From Brachynemurus nebulosus (lineage: Eukaryota; Arthropoda; Insecta; Neuroptera; Myrmeleontidae), in the NCBI GenBank assembly GCA_035578155.1, contig JAPWDM010000008.1:32696280-32760279 (forward strand): 64,000 bases of DNA, written 5' to 3'. Every line of letters begins with the position of its first letter. Positions within the stretch are counted from its first letter, which is position 1. Position numbers and translations under genes: made by a program. Below the pieces are notes generated by a model. That model saw only the letters and a program-made list of their open reading frames with translations. It was not told where the DNA came from and did no database searches. Positions 35,596-46,985 of the stretch are shown piece by piece.

Positions 35596-36811
35596 CAGTG
35601 GACATCCAATGGTACGTACTTCGATTTTACGTAATAACGTCAGCGACTTAGTGGCGTTCTCCTCTCACAGATATCTTATCGTTTATCTGTGTTGGTGAAA
35701 ATTTATGTACCAAGCCAGAGTCAGGGCCATAGGTAATATTGAATGAGGGTCTCGTAGACGAAAAATTTTTAAATTTTATTGCATACATATATTCACATAT
35801 TCTGCATACGTAATATGCAAAATGGAAATGCAAAATGAGTAACGTAAAATTCTAGAATATTCTAATCGTCAACTAGATTGAGATAAAAATGAAATTAAGC
35901 AGTACAGTTTGACAAAAATTCTAGAATGTTCTATTTGTTAACTAGCAAAGATATCGAAAAATCAATTACAGCATTTAATTGGTCATTGAAAAAGAAGCCA
36001 AATAGCATATCTTGACAAATGTTTTGAAATATTTTATTCGTAAACTAGCAAAGTTATCCAAACACAGACGTCGCCATTGAATTGGTCACCCAAAAAGAGA
36101 CCAAATAGCACATTTTGGTAAATGTTCTAGAATATTCTAATTGGCAAGTAGCAAAGATATTGAAAAATTGATTGCCAACCAAAATTAAATTAATATAAAC
36201 TAAATGTTCAATTTTGGTCAACATTCTAGAATGATCTGTTCCTCAACCAGAAGAGAATATTCTAGAACATTTATCAAAATGTGATATTTCATCGTTTTTT
36301 TGATGATCAATTAAATAGTATAACAGTTTAGCAAATAGTGTCATATTGATGTATCTTGGTATAACCGGTTTTTCGACATTTTTATTAGTTGGCGAATAGA
36401 ACATTCTAGAATTTTTGTCAAATTCCGCTGTTTAATCTAATTTTTAATAACCAGTTCAATAGTGAAGTCTGTTTTTTGACATCTTTGCTAGTTGACGAGT
36501 AGAATATTCTAGAATTTCTGTCAGCTTCGGCTGTTTGGCGTCTTTTGCGCTGATGAATCCGATAGTAAAGTTGGTTTTTTGACATCTTTGCTAGTTTTCT
36601 AAAAGTCGCACTTATATTCATTAATTCAATTCAGTTTATCTATAGAACTGAATTTTAGGTTTCAGTTGTTTCTTAGCATAGTTTTGTTTTAAATAAATTC
36701 AGATAATTAATATTTACCAACATAAAAGTTTGCCGACGCCTTTGATCTTCCGATTTTACGTACTTTCCCTTAAATTTACACCGACCACTACGTACCATTG
36801 GATTTCTGGTG
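35596..36811. mobile_element. TA-flanked TIR element carrying a heat-shock-element array
   Basis: The left end CAGTGGACATCCAATGGTAC and the right end, CACCAGAAATCCAATGGTAC read inward from 36811, are inverted repeats flanked by TA (35594-35595, 36812-36813). An empty copy of the target at about 35240 confirms the boundaries and the TA duplication. The ends suggest Tc1/mariner or pogo. The body (35847-36600) is made of about eight imperfect units of roughly 100 bases, each with a TTCTAGAATATTC core next to a GTTAACTAGCAAAGATAT word. Units face right in the left half and left after about 36248. No transposase. Confidence 0.88.
35850..36514. promoter_or_regulatory. Array of six perfect three-box heat-shock-element motifs
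   Basis: Heat shock factor trimers bind alternating nGAAn boxes (TTCnnGAAnnTTC or its inverse). Perfect three-box matches occur at 35850-35862, 35919-35931, 36125-36137, 36255-36267, 36399-36411 and 36502-36514. A two-box version lies at 36234-36241 and degenerate units at about 36022 and 36595. All sit inside the TIR element. The match to the consensus is direct observation. Binding and heat induction are inference. Confidence 0.65.
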
Positions 36812-36813
36812 TA

Positions 36814-38745
36814 TTAATATTTAATCAAGTCTCCTTTTCAGAGTCCTTTCAACTTCATGATACCTAAGTATATCAAGTTTATTGAAAAGCATAATATGTA
36901 CGTATGAATATAATACATACATGTAACAGAAATATCCTTCATTGTAAATCCGGCAAAATTATTTATACATATATGCAAATGAACAAATTAATTATTGTTC
37001 TTGAATATTTATTTGCATGGTTTGATGACGGGCAACAATCAACATAATATTATATCTCTGCCAGTTCTCATAATACTGTTTAGTGAATATGATGTAAAAG
37101 ATATAAGCGCTCTCTGGAGCTGGTGCTAGTTAACAATGTATGTATGTAAGTACCTACATATGTTTGCATTTGGTATTATTGTCAGTGAATGAGGAATATA
37201 TTCATGTTGCAGTGTAACTTTATTCAAAATCCATTATTAATACTCATAAATGTATGTAGGATGTCTTATAAATTGTATCGTATAATAGTGAAATTCAGTT
37301 AAATTGGTTAGAGTAGTCTGCTCAAAAAGCAAACAAGCCAAAAAAAAAAAACAGCAGAAGAGAAAATATATCTGAATCTAATAGTCAGAGTATCCATAAT
37401 TTAATCCACAATCTTTTCCGTACCGTAGAAGAGGCTTCAGTCGACCGTTCTTTAATGTAGGTATTTTAGTTATTGCGTTACACTTCTGAAATTAGCAAGG
37501 CAGCTAAAGTTTGTGATCTCTTTTGAAATATGAAAATTCTAAACAATTCTGGCATAACTTTGGAACTATATTCGATGATTTTTGGTGAAATTTTTAAAAA
37601 TTGCGCGGTTTGGTTTCTAGATAGTTCCTTACGAATTCATTGCAACTGAAATAATAGTGCTACCGTGAAATCTCATTAAATTCCGGTATTTTACTTATTA
37701 TTGGTCCAATTAATTTGTAAGTCAAATCAACTAAAAATGGCCAAAATAACCACATTAACAAAAAAAAAACCTGGTCCGCGACTTTCAAATTCATTCATTG
37801 GCTGTGGTGGATACGCGTGCACGATCGCATAAGTGTTCAATTCCCCTTTTGGTGCGGAACACTAATGAAGAAAAATTAGACGTATAACCTTAAGTTACTG
37901 CAGTTACTATAATATAAAAATAATAGAAAGGAAAAGAGACAGAAAACTAGGCTCGTCTGTTTTGCTTCATTTGTTGCATTTGTTTGATGACGTCACATCT
38001 ATATGTAGATTTCTACCTACATACATAATATAGTATTTAAAAAATTTAAAAAGAAAAAAAACGTTATCCAAGGGCCCGCTGTTACAAAATGGAGTTCATT
38101 TCGTCATTGATTTGACCTGTATGACTCTTTGACCTGGATGGAGTGATGAGAATCCCTCAATTTTTGGCTTTATTTTCCTCATAGATTCAACTATCATGGT
38201 CGAAATCATTTCTGTTCACGATAAACATATTATTTTTTGGGGTTAACTCCACTTATTTGGAGAGTACTATAAATTCATTGTTCTAAATAATGTACATATA
38301 ATGTTACTTACATGAAAATGGATGTTGTGTAAATATGTTATTCTGTATGAACAAATATATTGGTAATTCCAGGTTATGAACGTCCACAACAAGAAATACG
38401 TGATTAAATGTATCTTCAATTTGATAATCAATTACCTGAAAGTGAGAAATATCATGTCTCTGCAAGGATGCAATTACATTAAGGCACCTGAATATTAATA
38501 AACTTGACATTTTAGAGAGTATTATGTTCCCCGCCTTCTCAGTTTCAAAAATTAGGTTTTCCTAACGTTTCACTGATCTGCTTTTAATCCCTCGTTTTAC
38601 ATCTCGCTAGATTTTTCTGGACCCTCCGAGTTTTCGGCGCTTAGTGGGCTTCAAACGGAAAACTTTCTGTGAAAGTCGTTCTTCTACCATGGGATTAGTT
38701 TAATCGAAACAAATCAGCCGATTCTTTTGGATCACATTAATGACA
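36814..38745. other. Gene-free stretch
   Basis: No supportable gene. TGACGTCA occurs at 37988-37995. A slightly GC-richer piece at 37780-37865 has no identifiable function. The minus frame 38304-38510 has no domain. Confidence 0.45.
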
Positions 38746-39616
38746 CCGTAAAGCCGTCTAGACCCAGACACGTTTTTACATTTTTTGGTATAATTTTATG
38801 TTTACACATGTTTTCTTCATAGATATCACCAATAAAAGTATTACCATTAGAAAGAGCGTATATTATTTGTTATATCCATGACCCATTTGTTTCATTATAA
38901 GTAAAAATAAAAAAAATAAAAAATAATTAGTAAGTGTCTACACCCCAAATCCATCTTGACCCGGACACTTACTTAAATAATGTACTAACATGCAAACTAA
39001 CCTCTCCCGTCGGGGTTAGGACAGTGTTTTATATTGTCTGATGTCTTTGAACCTGTCAAAGGCTTCAAAACATTTTGTGGAAAGGGGTCAATACATAGTA
39101 TGCATCTCTATGAAGTAAACATGCGATATGACACCAGAAGGAGGCATAAGCCGCGTAATTCTGGCGGGAATATAACGTATGGATAGTGGAAGTTACAGCC
39201 AGTGCGAATCGCGGCCATAGTGTAATAAACTGAAGTGTCCGGGTCTAAACGGATATACATATATAGCATGTATTTTTTTTATATATACATCGAATATAAC
39301 TTCAAACATCATTAAATGATGCGCGATCAAATTCTGAACACATACATATCAAAACTAAAACAAAATGACAATTATGACGAAAATTACATGTCTAAGTTAA
39401 ACACACATTTTATTTCTTTGAAAAACTGGAGAATAGTAATCCTGTAAAATGAGATAGTAAAGGTTGAAATCCGCAGTTTTTATTGGTACAGCTGTTTAGA
39501 GGATATTATTCTCTCTCTAATGACGTCAAGAACAAATGCTTATTGTAGCAGGTTAATGTAGAAACTACTTACTTTGAAGATTGGTGCAAAGTGTCCAGGT
39601 CTAGACGGTTTTACGG
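38746..39616. mobile_element. TIR element, family copy 1 (871 bases)
   Basis: The left end CCGTAAAGCCGTCTAGACCC and the right end, CCGTAAAACCGTCTAGACCT read inward from 39616, are inverted repeats. The second copy at 50703 has clean TA flanks. Here the right flank is TA and the left is CA. GACCCGGACACTTACT (38956) and GTGTCCGGGTCTAAACGG (39235) echo the terminal word internally. TGACGTCA lies at 39521-39528. The body matches copy 2 closely apart from about 90 extra bases at 39470-39580. Confidence 0.85.
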
Positions 39617-40606
39617 TATTCTTTCATGTTCATCTCTGTCCATAATGTCTCTTACTTCTTCTTTACGGATGTGATCGATTTTCAATCAAATCAGGAAATA
39701 TTTGTAGAAAACGAATTTGGAAAAGTATTAACTAACATAGTAGAGAAGGCATCCTTCGAAAAGAGTAGATAATAAACATTTTTTAGGGAGCAACAACTCT
39801 TATTTCTTATTTGTTCTTGATAGTCTGTTTTCTTGGTAATGTGTGGAAGGTTTATGGACACTAGCCGATGTCAGGTCTAGAAAAATGAATCAAATATTGA
39901 ATCTGATACTTTCATCTTGTTGGGAGTGCTTCCGATATTTGGCCAAGAGGGATGAGATGTATTCACTGACTGCAAATCTCTTTAAATTGCTATTTCCATC
40001 AATCTAGTCTTTCGGTATATTTTTCTTCAATACGATCAATTTCATATGGATTCACCAATAACCCATCAAACTAATATAGACGAATGAGAGACTTTCACAT
40101 ACACACGCCCTCACCACTCCTCTCCATACCCGTCAGAAACATAGAGAGCAAACCAAAACAATCATAATAAACGTGGCTGAAACATATAGACACATGGAAA
40201 CAAACCAAGCCAGACACACAAATATGTAACCGACATATCCTTGCAGACAGACAATCAGCTAGCTCGGAAAGATAGACATCTGTTGTATAGAAATGATACA
40301 AAGTTGTTAAAGACGAGGAGAAACACGAAGAAGTCGTCACACCGAACAAACAATTGAATGAATACGGCGAACGAAAACTGAAAAAGGAGTAAAAAAAAAG
40401 CGAAACGTCAGCTGCCAAATATTTTTGAAAACAAATGATAATCATTGTCATATACAGGCCCGTAGGAAGGCCACGATAACCACGTGAAAAATTGGGGGTT
40501 CGAGTCGTTGAAGAGAAACATTCTAACAGAATGGAAATTACTACATTTTGTTGTTTTTTCTTGCATTTTCTACCAATGATTATTTCAGAAACTGAGACAT
40601 CTTTCA
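39617..40606. other. Gene-free stretch; 40090-40440 purine-rich on the plus strand
   Basis: 40090-40440 has higher complexity and an open minus frame of 118 codons, but the predicted protein is Ser/Phe/Cys-rich without a domain. The plus strand resembles untranslated-exon composition (CGAACGAAAACTGAAAAAGG). Neither is proven. Confidence 0.4.
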
Positions 40607-40703
40607 GTCTGTTACAGTGTTGTGCAATTAATTATACATAAAAGGCGAAAGTCTACATTTCCACGTCGACAATGCGTAAACAATGTAGACAATGTAGACA
40701 ATA

Positions 40704-41592
40704 GGGAATATGCATGATTTTCATTTATTTCAAAAATAGTTTAAGTTGATGTCAAAAAATCACAAAAATATATTATGAATACAATTTGCGCTTTTATTTC
40801 AGAAAAATAAAAAAATAATTTTTCATTTTACATTATCATTATTTAAACATCACAATTTGGCGCACTGACGTCACTTGAAGATATTGAAATAAGAAAGTTA
40901 TTACTACCCAGGCCAGCAGCATTGTTATATAATTCGTTCTGTAGATGGCACTGCTTCTGATAATATAAAAAATCTAATCGTTTATTTCCACTGCTTTTCA
41001 TATCTGCCAATATTTTAATTTTTTTGACGAATAAAATTTAGCAAATATATTAAATGGTTAATGAATTAAATAATTAATTTTCAATTTAATTTTTAAGAAT
41101 GTTTCCTCTTACGAACTTTTTCAAAAATTAAAATCAATGAATATTTTTTTTTTTTTAACAACTCCTTTTTAAAAAAATAATGACCAATATTTAATATTTT
41201 TCTAGTTACCTAAATCAATTTATTTTAACAATAATAAGTATTGATTGTGACAAGTTACAAAATATTTTTAGATATTCAAAAATTAATTTTTATTCTATTT
41301 GATATATGTTTTCGTATCAGTAACAAAGTTTATAGAGTGTATCCTATTATTTATGGTACTCTATGTTATACCTTTAGTGCATATTTCAATCAGTATATTT
41401 ATCTGGCATATTTGGTGGAACTTATACATTAAACGTCACAACCAGTAGGATCTTTCACAACCCTAGGAATTTACATTAATTTCGTTATGAAAACTAAAAT
41501 TAATCAAACAAAAATCATAAGAATTTGTGACATATATAGAATACATATTCTAAAAAATGTTTCACAATTTTCTAAAAAACATGCATATTCCC
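40704..41592. mobile_element. TA-flanked element nested in the hAT element
   Basis: GGGAATATGCATG at the left and CATGCATATTCCC at the right are perfect inverted repeats with TA on both sides (40702-40703, 41593-41594). TGACGTCA lies at 40866-40873. The frame at 41241-41432 has no domain. Confidence 0.8.
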
Positions 41593-41742
41593 TATTTAGA
41601 GAATGTCGACAGTATGGCGGATGACAGGAAGTTGACAGGTAATTTAGCAAAGTGAATTAAAGTGTGAAATACATAATACATATATATCATTGTTAAAATA
41701 AATTTGGTAGTCTTTACATTCGGATAATAATTTGTAAATGTA

Positions 41743-41910
41743 ATGAGTCAAAATGATAATTTAAAAATGCCTGAGGATCAAAAAATGAAAAACTTGGTAA
41801 GTTCGATCTTTTTAAGAGTTATTGGAACCAATAACTTGGATACAGAAGTTCTTGGAATTTTTTTGAAATGTATTTTGTTTACTTTAAAATTAACTGTTAA
41901 ATTCAAATAA
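41743..41910 (+). CDS. Possible exon or relic inside the hAT element
   Basis: The ATG at 41743 opens a frame starting MSQNDNLKMPEDQKMKNL, a hydrophilic segment followed at once by GTAAGT, a strong splice-donor match (about 41797). Continuing past that site the frame runs 55 codons to a stop. Upstream at 41615, ATGGCGGATGACAGGAAG is followed by CAG|GTAATT, another start-plus-donor pattern. These could be first exons of a lost transposase, captured host exons, or chance. I recognise no family. The low confidence reflects the absence of an acceptor and a downstream exon. Confidence 0.2.
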   Translation: MSQNDNLKMPEDQKMKNLVSSIFLRVIGTNNLDTEVLGIFLKCILFTLKLTVKFK

Positions 41911-42365
41911 TTCAACAATCAAATTTAAATTTGAAAAGGTAACTGATTCAAAAAGGCTTTTATTTTTAAATTAACTGTAGAAGTTTAAAAAGTAATTGCT
42001 AATTAATTTTGATCAAATTGTGAAAACATGCACTTAATATGCACAAAAAAGGAAAATTGAAAATTTTAAAAAAGTGTGAATATAAGCAAAAATATTCTAA
42101 ATAAAAATTAGCTCATTTGGTTTTAGTTGGTTTATAATATCGAAAACTAAATTTTAGAGTAAATATACTCACAAATAAAGAAGTATGCAAATATACATTT
42201 GTCCAACTTTAATGACCCATTATAAAATAAATAAGTAATATTCATTGTTTACATTGACCACATTGTCTTCGTAGACACTTGTTAGGTAGTCTTCCTTATT
42301 GTTTACGCATAGACAGTTGCGGTAGACTACGTTACGTAATCTACGTGCACAACACTGGTCTGTTA

Positions 42366-42909
42366 TCAAAAGTTAAAAATTTTACGCTTATCATACGCGT
42401 ACGCTCATATACAACATTTGGTGGTAAACTGTGAATATTTTGCACTGTTATGCAAGATTATTTGCAAAACTATTGTGTCATAGTTAATCATATTTAAATT
42501 GACATTATATACAGCACCTGCGTGCGTCTATCAAAGAGTTAAATCAAATACATATGTAGCTCGTAAAAAGCTAAAATTTCTATTTTACTTTCTCTTCGAA
42601 ATTACTCTTATTGTAATAACGAATCCGACTTCAGTGACCAGAGTAAGTACTGTCGCAAAGTTTGTCTCCACTTTCTACGGCCCTGATTGGCAAGAAGAAA
42701 AAGAAGCTCTGTAGCTCTGCAGCTGTCTGAGCTTTGTGTTGTACTAGTACTATAGAGTGGTTGTTATTATAGAATATTATCAGACATATATGATACACAG
42801 AAGACTACTACTAGTACTACGTTCCGAAGGAAATAACACAATAGTTTGCTACCCAGTAACTACCCCAGCTTGCTAATATTTGAAGAAAATGAAACATATA
42901 TTTACAAAA
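42366..42909. other. Gene-free stretch
   Basis: Frame 42499-42714 has no domain. No RNA or element boundary seen. Confidence 0.45.
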
Positions 42910-42911
42910 TA

Positions 42912-43473
42912 CAGTCGAACCTGGATAAGCGAGAGTTGAAAGAACCGCGATCTATTTCCCACTAACCCGAGTTTCTGGCTTACAGAGGTACGGGAGAGGT
43001 TTATCTCACTCATAGAGGTCTAGAAAAAATATAACCAATATGTATTGAGAAACATGCATGTATTGTATGGATATTACTTATTAGAATAATATACATATAC
43101 ATATTTAGACATAGATAAGCTTACAAAAAAAAGCATTTTGGCTATCTGAATAGAAAATGAACTCCTCGAATTATAAGAAAACAAGAACATAAGCACATTC
43201 AGGCATTCTAAAAAAATATGTATAAGTTCTTTGAAATTTAAGAATGAGTCATAAATAGCAAATGTTAAATACGTTTAATTGTCGCTTATAGGGGTGGAGG
43301 CAATTAGCAGTCTCAGTTATAGAGGTCCATGAGCGAAAAACGACTCTCACTTATACAGGTTTTTGTTTCTCACTCATAGAGGTTTTAGAGTGGTAAAGTT
43401 ACGGGACCTGGAAATTACTCTCACTTACAGAGTTTTCTCGCTTACCCAGTTCTCCCTTATCCAGGTTTGACTG
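42912..43473. mobile_element. Tigger/pogo-like MITE, TA-flanked
   Basis: The left end CAGTCGAACCTGGATAAGCG and the right end, CAGTCAAACCTGGATAAGGG read inward from 43473, are inverted repeats flanked by TA (42910-42911, 43474-43475). The CAGT..AACCT..ATAAG terminus is characteristic of Tigger/pogo MITEs. Words of the type TCTCACTYATARAGGT recur about seven times (for example 43004, 43345, 43369, 43425). The 562 bases have no coding capacity. Confidence 0.88.
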
Positions 43474-43475
43474 TA

Positions 43476-44251
43476 TATTTATTTCTACTGACTAAGGAGT
43501 GGTTGTAAACTTGTGCGAATACTTTAAGTAAAATTAGCTGCGTATTATTTTTTAAAGGATTCTACAATTATTTTGAATCTCAGACCATTCTTTACAACAG
43601 GGGTTCTCAAACTGCTAGTCGTGTTCAATCTCTTTTACTATTCAAGCTTCCCAAATTACCTCAGTAAAATATAAGTAAATTTTTCACGGATAGCGGTATC
43701 GAAAAATTATAGGCAACTCTAAATTTCAAATTTTTAACATACAAATTATGGTTTTTGTAGCTTTTCAAAAATTTTATATACGTGATGACGCTATCATGTT
43801 CAGCTTTTTCAAGCTCAATTAATAACTACAAAAATAAAATGAATTAGATCTGTTGTTTAACTTCGGGTAATTTTCATGCAAAATATTCATATTTCAATTT
43901 TATTGTACAATAAGTTAAAATAGAAAGCGACCAAAATTTGGTCTGTCATTGACCGCAGAGCGAGTCGACGCGATCCCAATTACGACTGAAGTGAAGTAAA
44001 AATTGTTCAATATTCTTTACTGAACAGAAACTGTCAAACAATAAGGCGGTAAACCGTCCCGGCTTCTGCGGGACAGTCCTAGAAAAACAGCTGCTGTTCC
44101 GCATTGAAATTTTTGTTAAAATGGTCCCGAAATGAGTTTATTGCGTCCCGAAAGCCAGCATTCAGAAGATTGAAAATAATCAAAAAATTGAATTAACAAG
44201 GTCCCGAGGCCGGACTTATCGATTTTGATGAAATTTGAATACGTTGTAGAA
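43476..44251. other. Gene-free stretch with a lone hAT-style end
   Basis: CAGGGGTTCTCAAACTG at 43598 is a classic hAT left terminus, but no complementary right end was found, so a truncated copy is likely. GC-richer 44040-44210 repeats GTCCCG words (ACCGTCCCGGCTTCTGCGGG), probably another repeat fragment. Confidence 0.45.
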
Positions 44252-44870
44252 CAATGTTTTTCAACCTTTGTTCCGTTACGGCCCGGTAAAATGTCGGATA
44301 ATTTTGTGCGAACCGGTCACATTTATATTTAATATGAGATGTGTTTTTCCGACCACTTAGTCTACCATATAATTCAGACACATATAGATACTTTCTTAAG
44401 CATTGGAGAAATATTTAAAAGCCGTTCTTTAATTTTAAAAGAATTCCTGTAACCTGGAATCATTTCCGTCATTAGTTAGAATAACATTTGGTCATGTAAT
44501 ATGAAATGTCGTTTCCCGACCACTTGGTCTACCACGTAATTCAGATACATATAGATACTTTCTTAAGCATTGAGTAAATATTTAAAAGCCGTTCTTTAAT
44601 TTTAAAAGAATTCCTGTACCCTAGAATCATCTCCGCCATTAGTTAGAATAACATTTGGTCGTGTAATATGAAATGTCGTTTTCCGACCATTTCGCTTACC
44701 ATGTAATTCAGATAAATATCGATACTTTTTAAGCATTAGCCAATTGTTTAAAAGCAATTCTTTAACGAGACCGAATTCCTGTAGCATGGAATAATTTCCG
44801 CCATTAGTTTGTACAACATTGGGTCGTGTATATGATTTGCCATTTTCTGACCATTTGGTTGACCATATGA
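44252..44870. mobile_element. hAT-like terminus followed by a tandem array
   Basis: CAATGTTTTTCAACCTTTG (44252) resembles a hAT end with one change from CAGTG. The next 70 bases match those after the hAT-like start at 7761, and both lead into the same tandem unit. The right terminus was not found. Confidence 0.5.
44330..44870 (-). repeat. Tandem array, about 167-base unit, four units
   Basis: GACCACTT/GACCATTT within TGTCGTTTTCCGACCA-type boxes recurs at about 44351, 44518, 44685 and 44849, giving spacings of 167, 167 and 164. Between them TTCTTTAATTTTAAAAGAATT, CCGCCATTAGTTAGAATAAC and GGTCGTGTAATATGAAATG are conserved. The frames 44193-44978 (minus) are translations of the repeat. Confidence 0.88.
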
Positions 44871-46073
44871 TCCCATCAAGTGAGGCCCGGTATTTTCTTT
44901 TTCCAGAAAAAAAAATTTGTTTCGTATTCTGATCTGGCCTTGAGACCTATACCTTTCAGTTTTCTTTTTGCTCATCAACGTAATATTTTTTATTTTGGCT
45001 CATCAGTAGTATTTTTGAAAAAAAATTTTTTTGGACTCTTCAAAATATCACACTAATAAAAATAAGGTCTAGTAAAGAAGTTGGCAGCCTTATCAAACAG
45101 CCAAGTATTATTTTACTATTTAGGTGATTTCCATTTTGAAAATATTGTTCTCTTAAAGATAATTTTGAAGCTCAAGGGAAAATGAATATATTATTTGACA
45201 GTCATTAAGAAAAAGAACAGAGTCATATTTTCATCTTGTTTGTTGTTTTATTTTATTTTCCACTTGTCATTATTTTTTTGGTATTGACAAAATTTTTTTT
45301 CTACGTGTAAATTAATACCATTCAGATATAATTGCAGAATAGCATGTACTCAGTGACGCAGCAAATAATATATTATTTAAATATATTTTAACCCTTTGCG
45401 CTTATGTCTAGCATGACAAGGCGGTTTGGCCATTAGCTTAACCATATTTTACATTTAAACATTAAAATCTGGGTCTGTGGACAATAAATAGCGTTGAACC
45501 AACTTTTGAAAGTAACAAATATCTAACAAAAAGAGCATTTAAAACATTTAATTCGCGCTTTGAGAGAAGAGGTTGCAAGTTTTTTTTAAAAAATAGGAAT
45601 AAAAATCATGCGTCATGTCATGTGTCACATGTCTTACCAGCTAGCCGGGAAACACGTTTATTTTTGCTTCAGTGCAATGAGTTTATATTAAAAGTCAAAT
45701 ACACTACGGTTCAGAAAATATAATATCACCTTACAAGCTATTATCTGAACAATTTAACTCGAATGTGTATTAAGTGCCATAAGAATATTGTAGTTTTTCC
45801 ATTTTTACCATGGAAAAAAAGTTAGGACAGATTTTTTACAGCGAAAAAAATGGTACAAAACATTTCATTGGTCATTTGATGGAAGGTAAACACGATAAAA
45901 ACGAAACAAAAATTCGTATTGGTAAATTTAACTAACTTTAGAACTATAGTAACAATGACTTATTAAATAATAATTTGAATCGTACTAATTTATTTTATTC
46001 GTTAAATTGTCTTAGCGTATTACATTTAAGTTGTAAATATTTTTTCTGAATAAATTTCTATTTTCTACAACTC
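44871..46073. other. Gene-free AT-rich stretch
   Basis: No supportable gene. CAATTTAACTCGAA at 45749 is shared with the palindrome at 46074. Confidence 0.5.
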
Positions 46074-46193
46074 AAATTTCTTGCCTAAAAGCAATTTAAC
46101 TCGAAGAGCTGTCAACTCAAAAACGGTTCAACTTCGCTATCGCGTTTTTGTTAGTTGACAGTTCTTCTCGTTAAATTGCTAGGCACGAAATTT
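46074..46193. repeat. 120-base palindrome
   Basis: GCAATTTAACTCGAAGAGC with GTCAACTCAAAAACG pairs with CGTTTTTGTTAGTTGAC and CTTCTCGTTAAATTGC, and the arms extend outward through TTGCCTA and TAGGCACGAA. It may be the core of a small foldback element, since the arm word also appears singly at 45749 and, inverted, at about 46001. Confidence 0.7.
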
Positions 46194-46707
46194 TCGTTAG
46201 ACAAACCCAAATTTATTCGAAAAAATACAAACTTCTCGTGTAATAAGTGATTAAAATCGTTCCAGTTACGGTATAGTAGAATATATCCATTATCCACAGA
46301 TATACTAGATTAAGTGTACATATAAAAATCTGTCATTCCTAACGTGCAGTGAGGCGCAATTTACACCGCTTGTGATTTAGTTTGTTACCAGTTGTGATCC
46401 TGTTAACATCATACGGAGTGTAATTGTTTTTTTAATTAATATGTCAAATTTAAATAAAAAAAAATATGAAGTGTGTCGTATTTAAGTGTAAAAATATTCT
46501 ATTGAACAAAAAAATTCTCAAAATATATTTCTTAAAATAAACCATTTTATTTTTAATTGTTGGTTTTAGTGACATAGATTAGCCATGACAGTATGTACTA
46601 TATATATGCAAGGTGGGCAGTCATACATACACCATATTGCACAAACACATTCACCTGTTTGTGTATATACAAATGATGTGTTTAAGTAGTAACGTGTTGT
46701 ATTTATC
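46194..46707. other. Gene-free AT-rich stretch
   Basis: No gene, and the overlapping minus frame 46566-46829 has no domain. Confidence 0.5.
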
Positions 46708-46985
46708 ATAATCGTTTGGTAGGGGTAGCGTTGTGACGTCATTTGTTCGTGACAGCGGTCACGGTAGCTATGAAATAGGAAATTGGTATCTCGTATATAT
46801 ATGCATGTAACATTGTCTAATATACTCACGTTTTATTTTTTCTCTCTGTCTGTTCTACATAACCGTTCCTTTTCCTTTATAGTATATGTTCATCTCTGTA
46901 TGTATTGTAATCGTTTGGTAGGGGTAGTGTTATGACGTCATGTGGTATGAAATAGGGAATTGGTATCTTGTATATTTATGAATAT
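46708..46985 (+). repeat. Direct duplication carrying CRE-like TGACGTCA sites
   Basis: AATCGTTTGGTAGGGGTAG begins at about 46710 and again at about 46909. Both are followed by TGACGTCA (46734-46741, 46933-46940), a TATGAAATAGG.AATTGGTAT word and a TATAT-rich end. Copy 1 has an extra piece (TCGTGACAGCGGTCACGG). TGACGTCA is the consensus full site for CREB/ATF factors, but use as an enhancer is untested. Confidence 0.7.

Larger units (their letters stand above)
40615..42357. mobile_element. hAT element with perfect 8-base target duplication, itself interrupted
   Basis: The termini CAGTGTTGTGCA and TGCACAACACTG are perfect inverted repeats. GTCTGTTA flanks both ends (40607-40614, 42358-42365). 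Subterminal words such as TGCGTAAACAATG and TAGACAATG recur on both strands near both ends. Another TA-flanked element (40704-41592) is inserted near the left end. The remaining 850 or so bases include short exon-like pieces at 41615 and 41743, but no recognisable transposase. Confidence 0.92.

Noticed and set aside
40095..40451. 118-codon minus-strand frame
   Set aside because: Ser/Phe/Cys-rich translation without domain. The opposite strand has untranslated-like purine-rich composition, so it is probably accidental.
43598..44251. Complete hAT element
   Set aside because: A good left terminus but no complementary right end or duplication was found.
44193..44978. Three minus-strand frames
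   Set aside because: They translate the 167-base tandem array.
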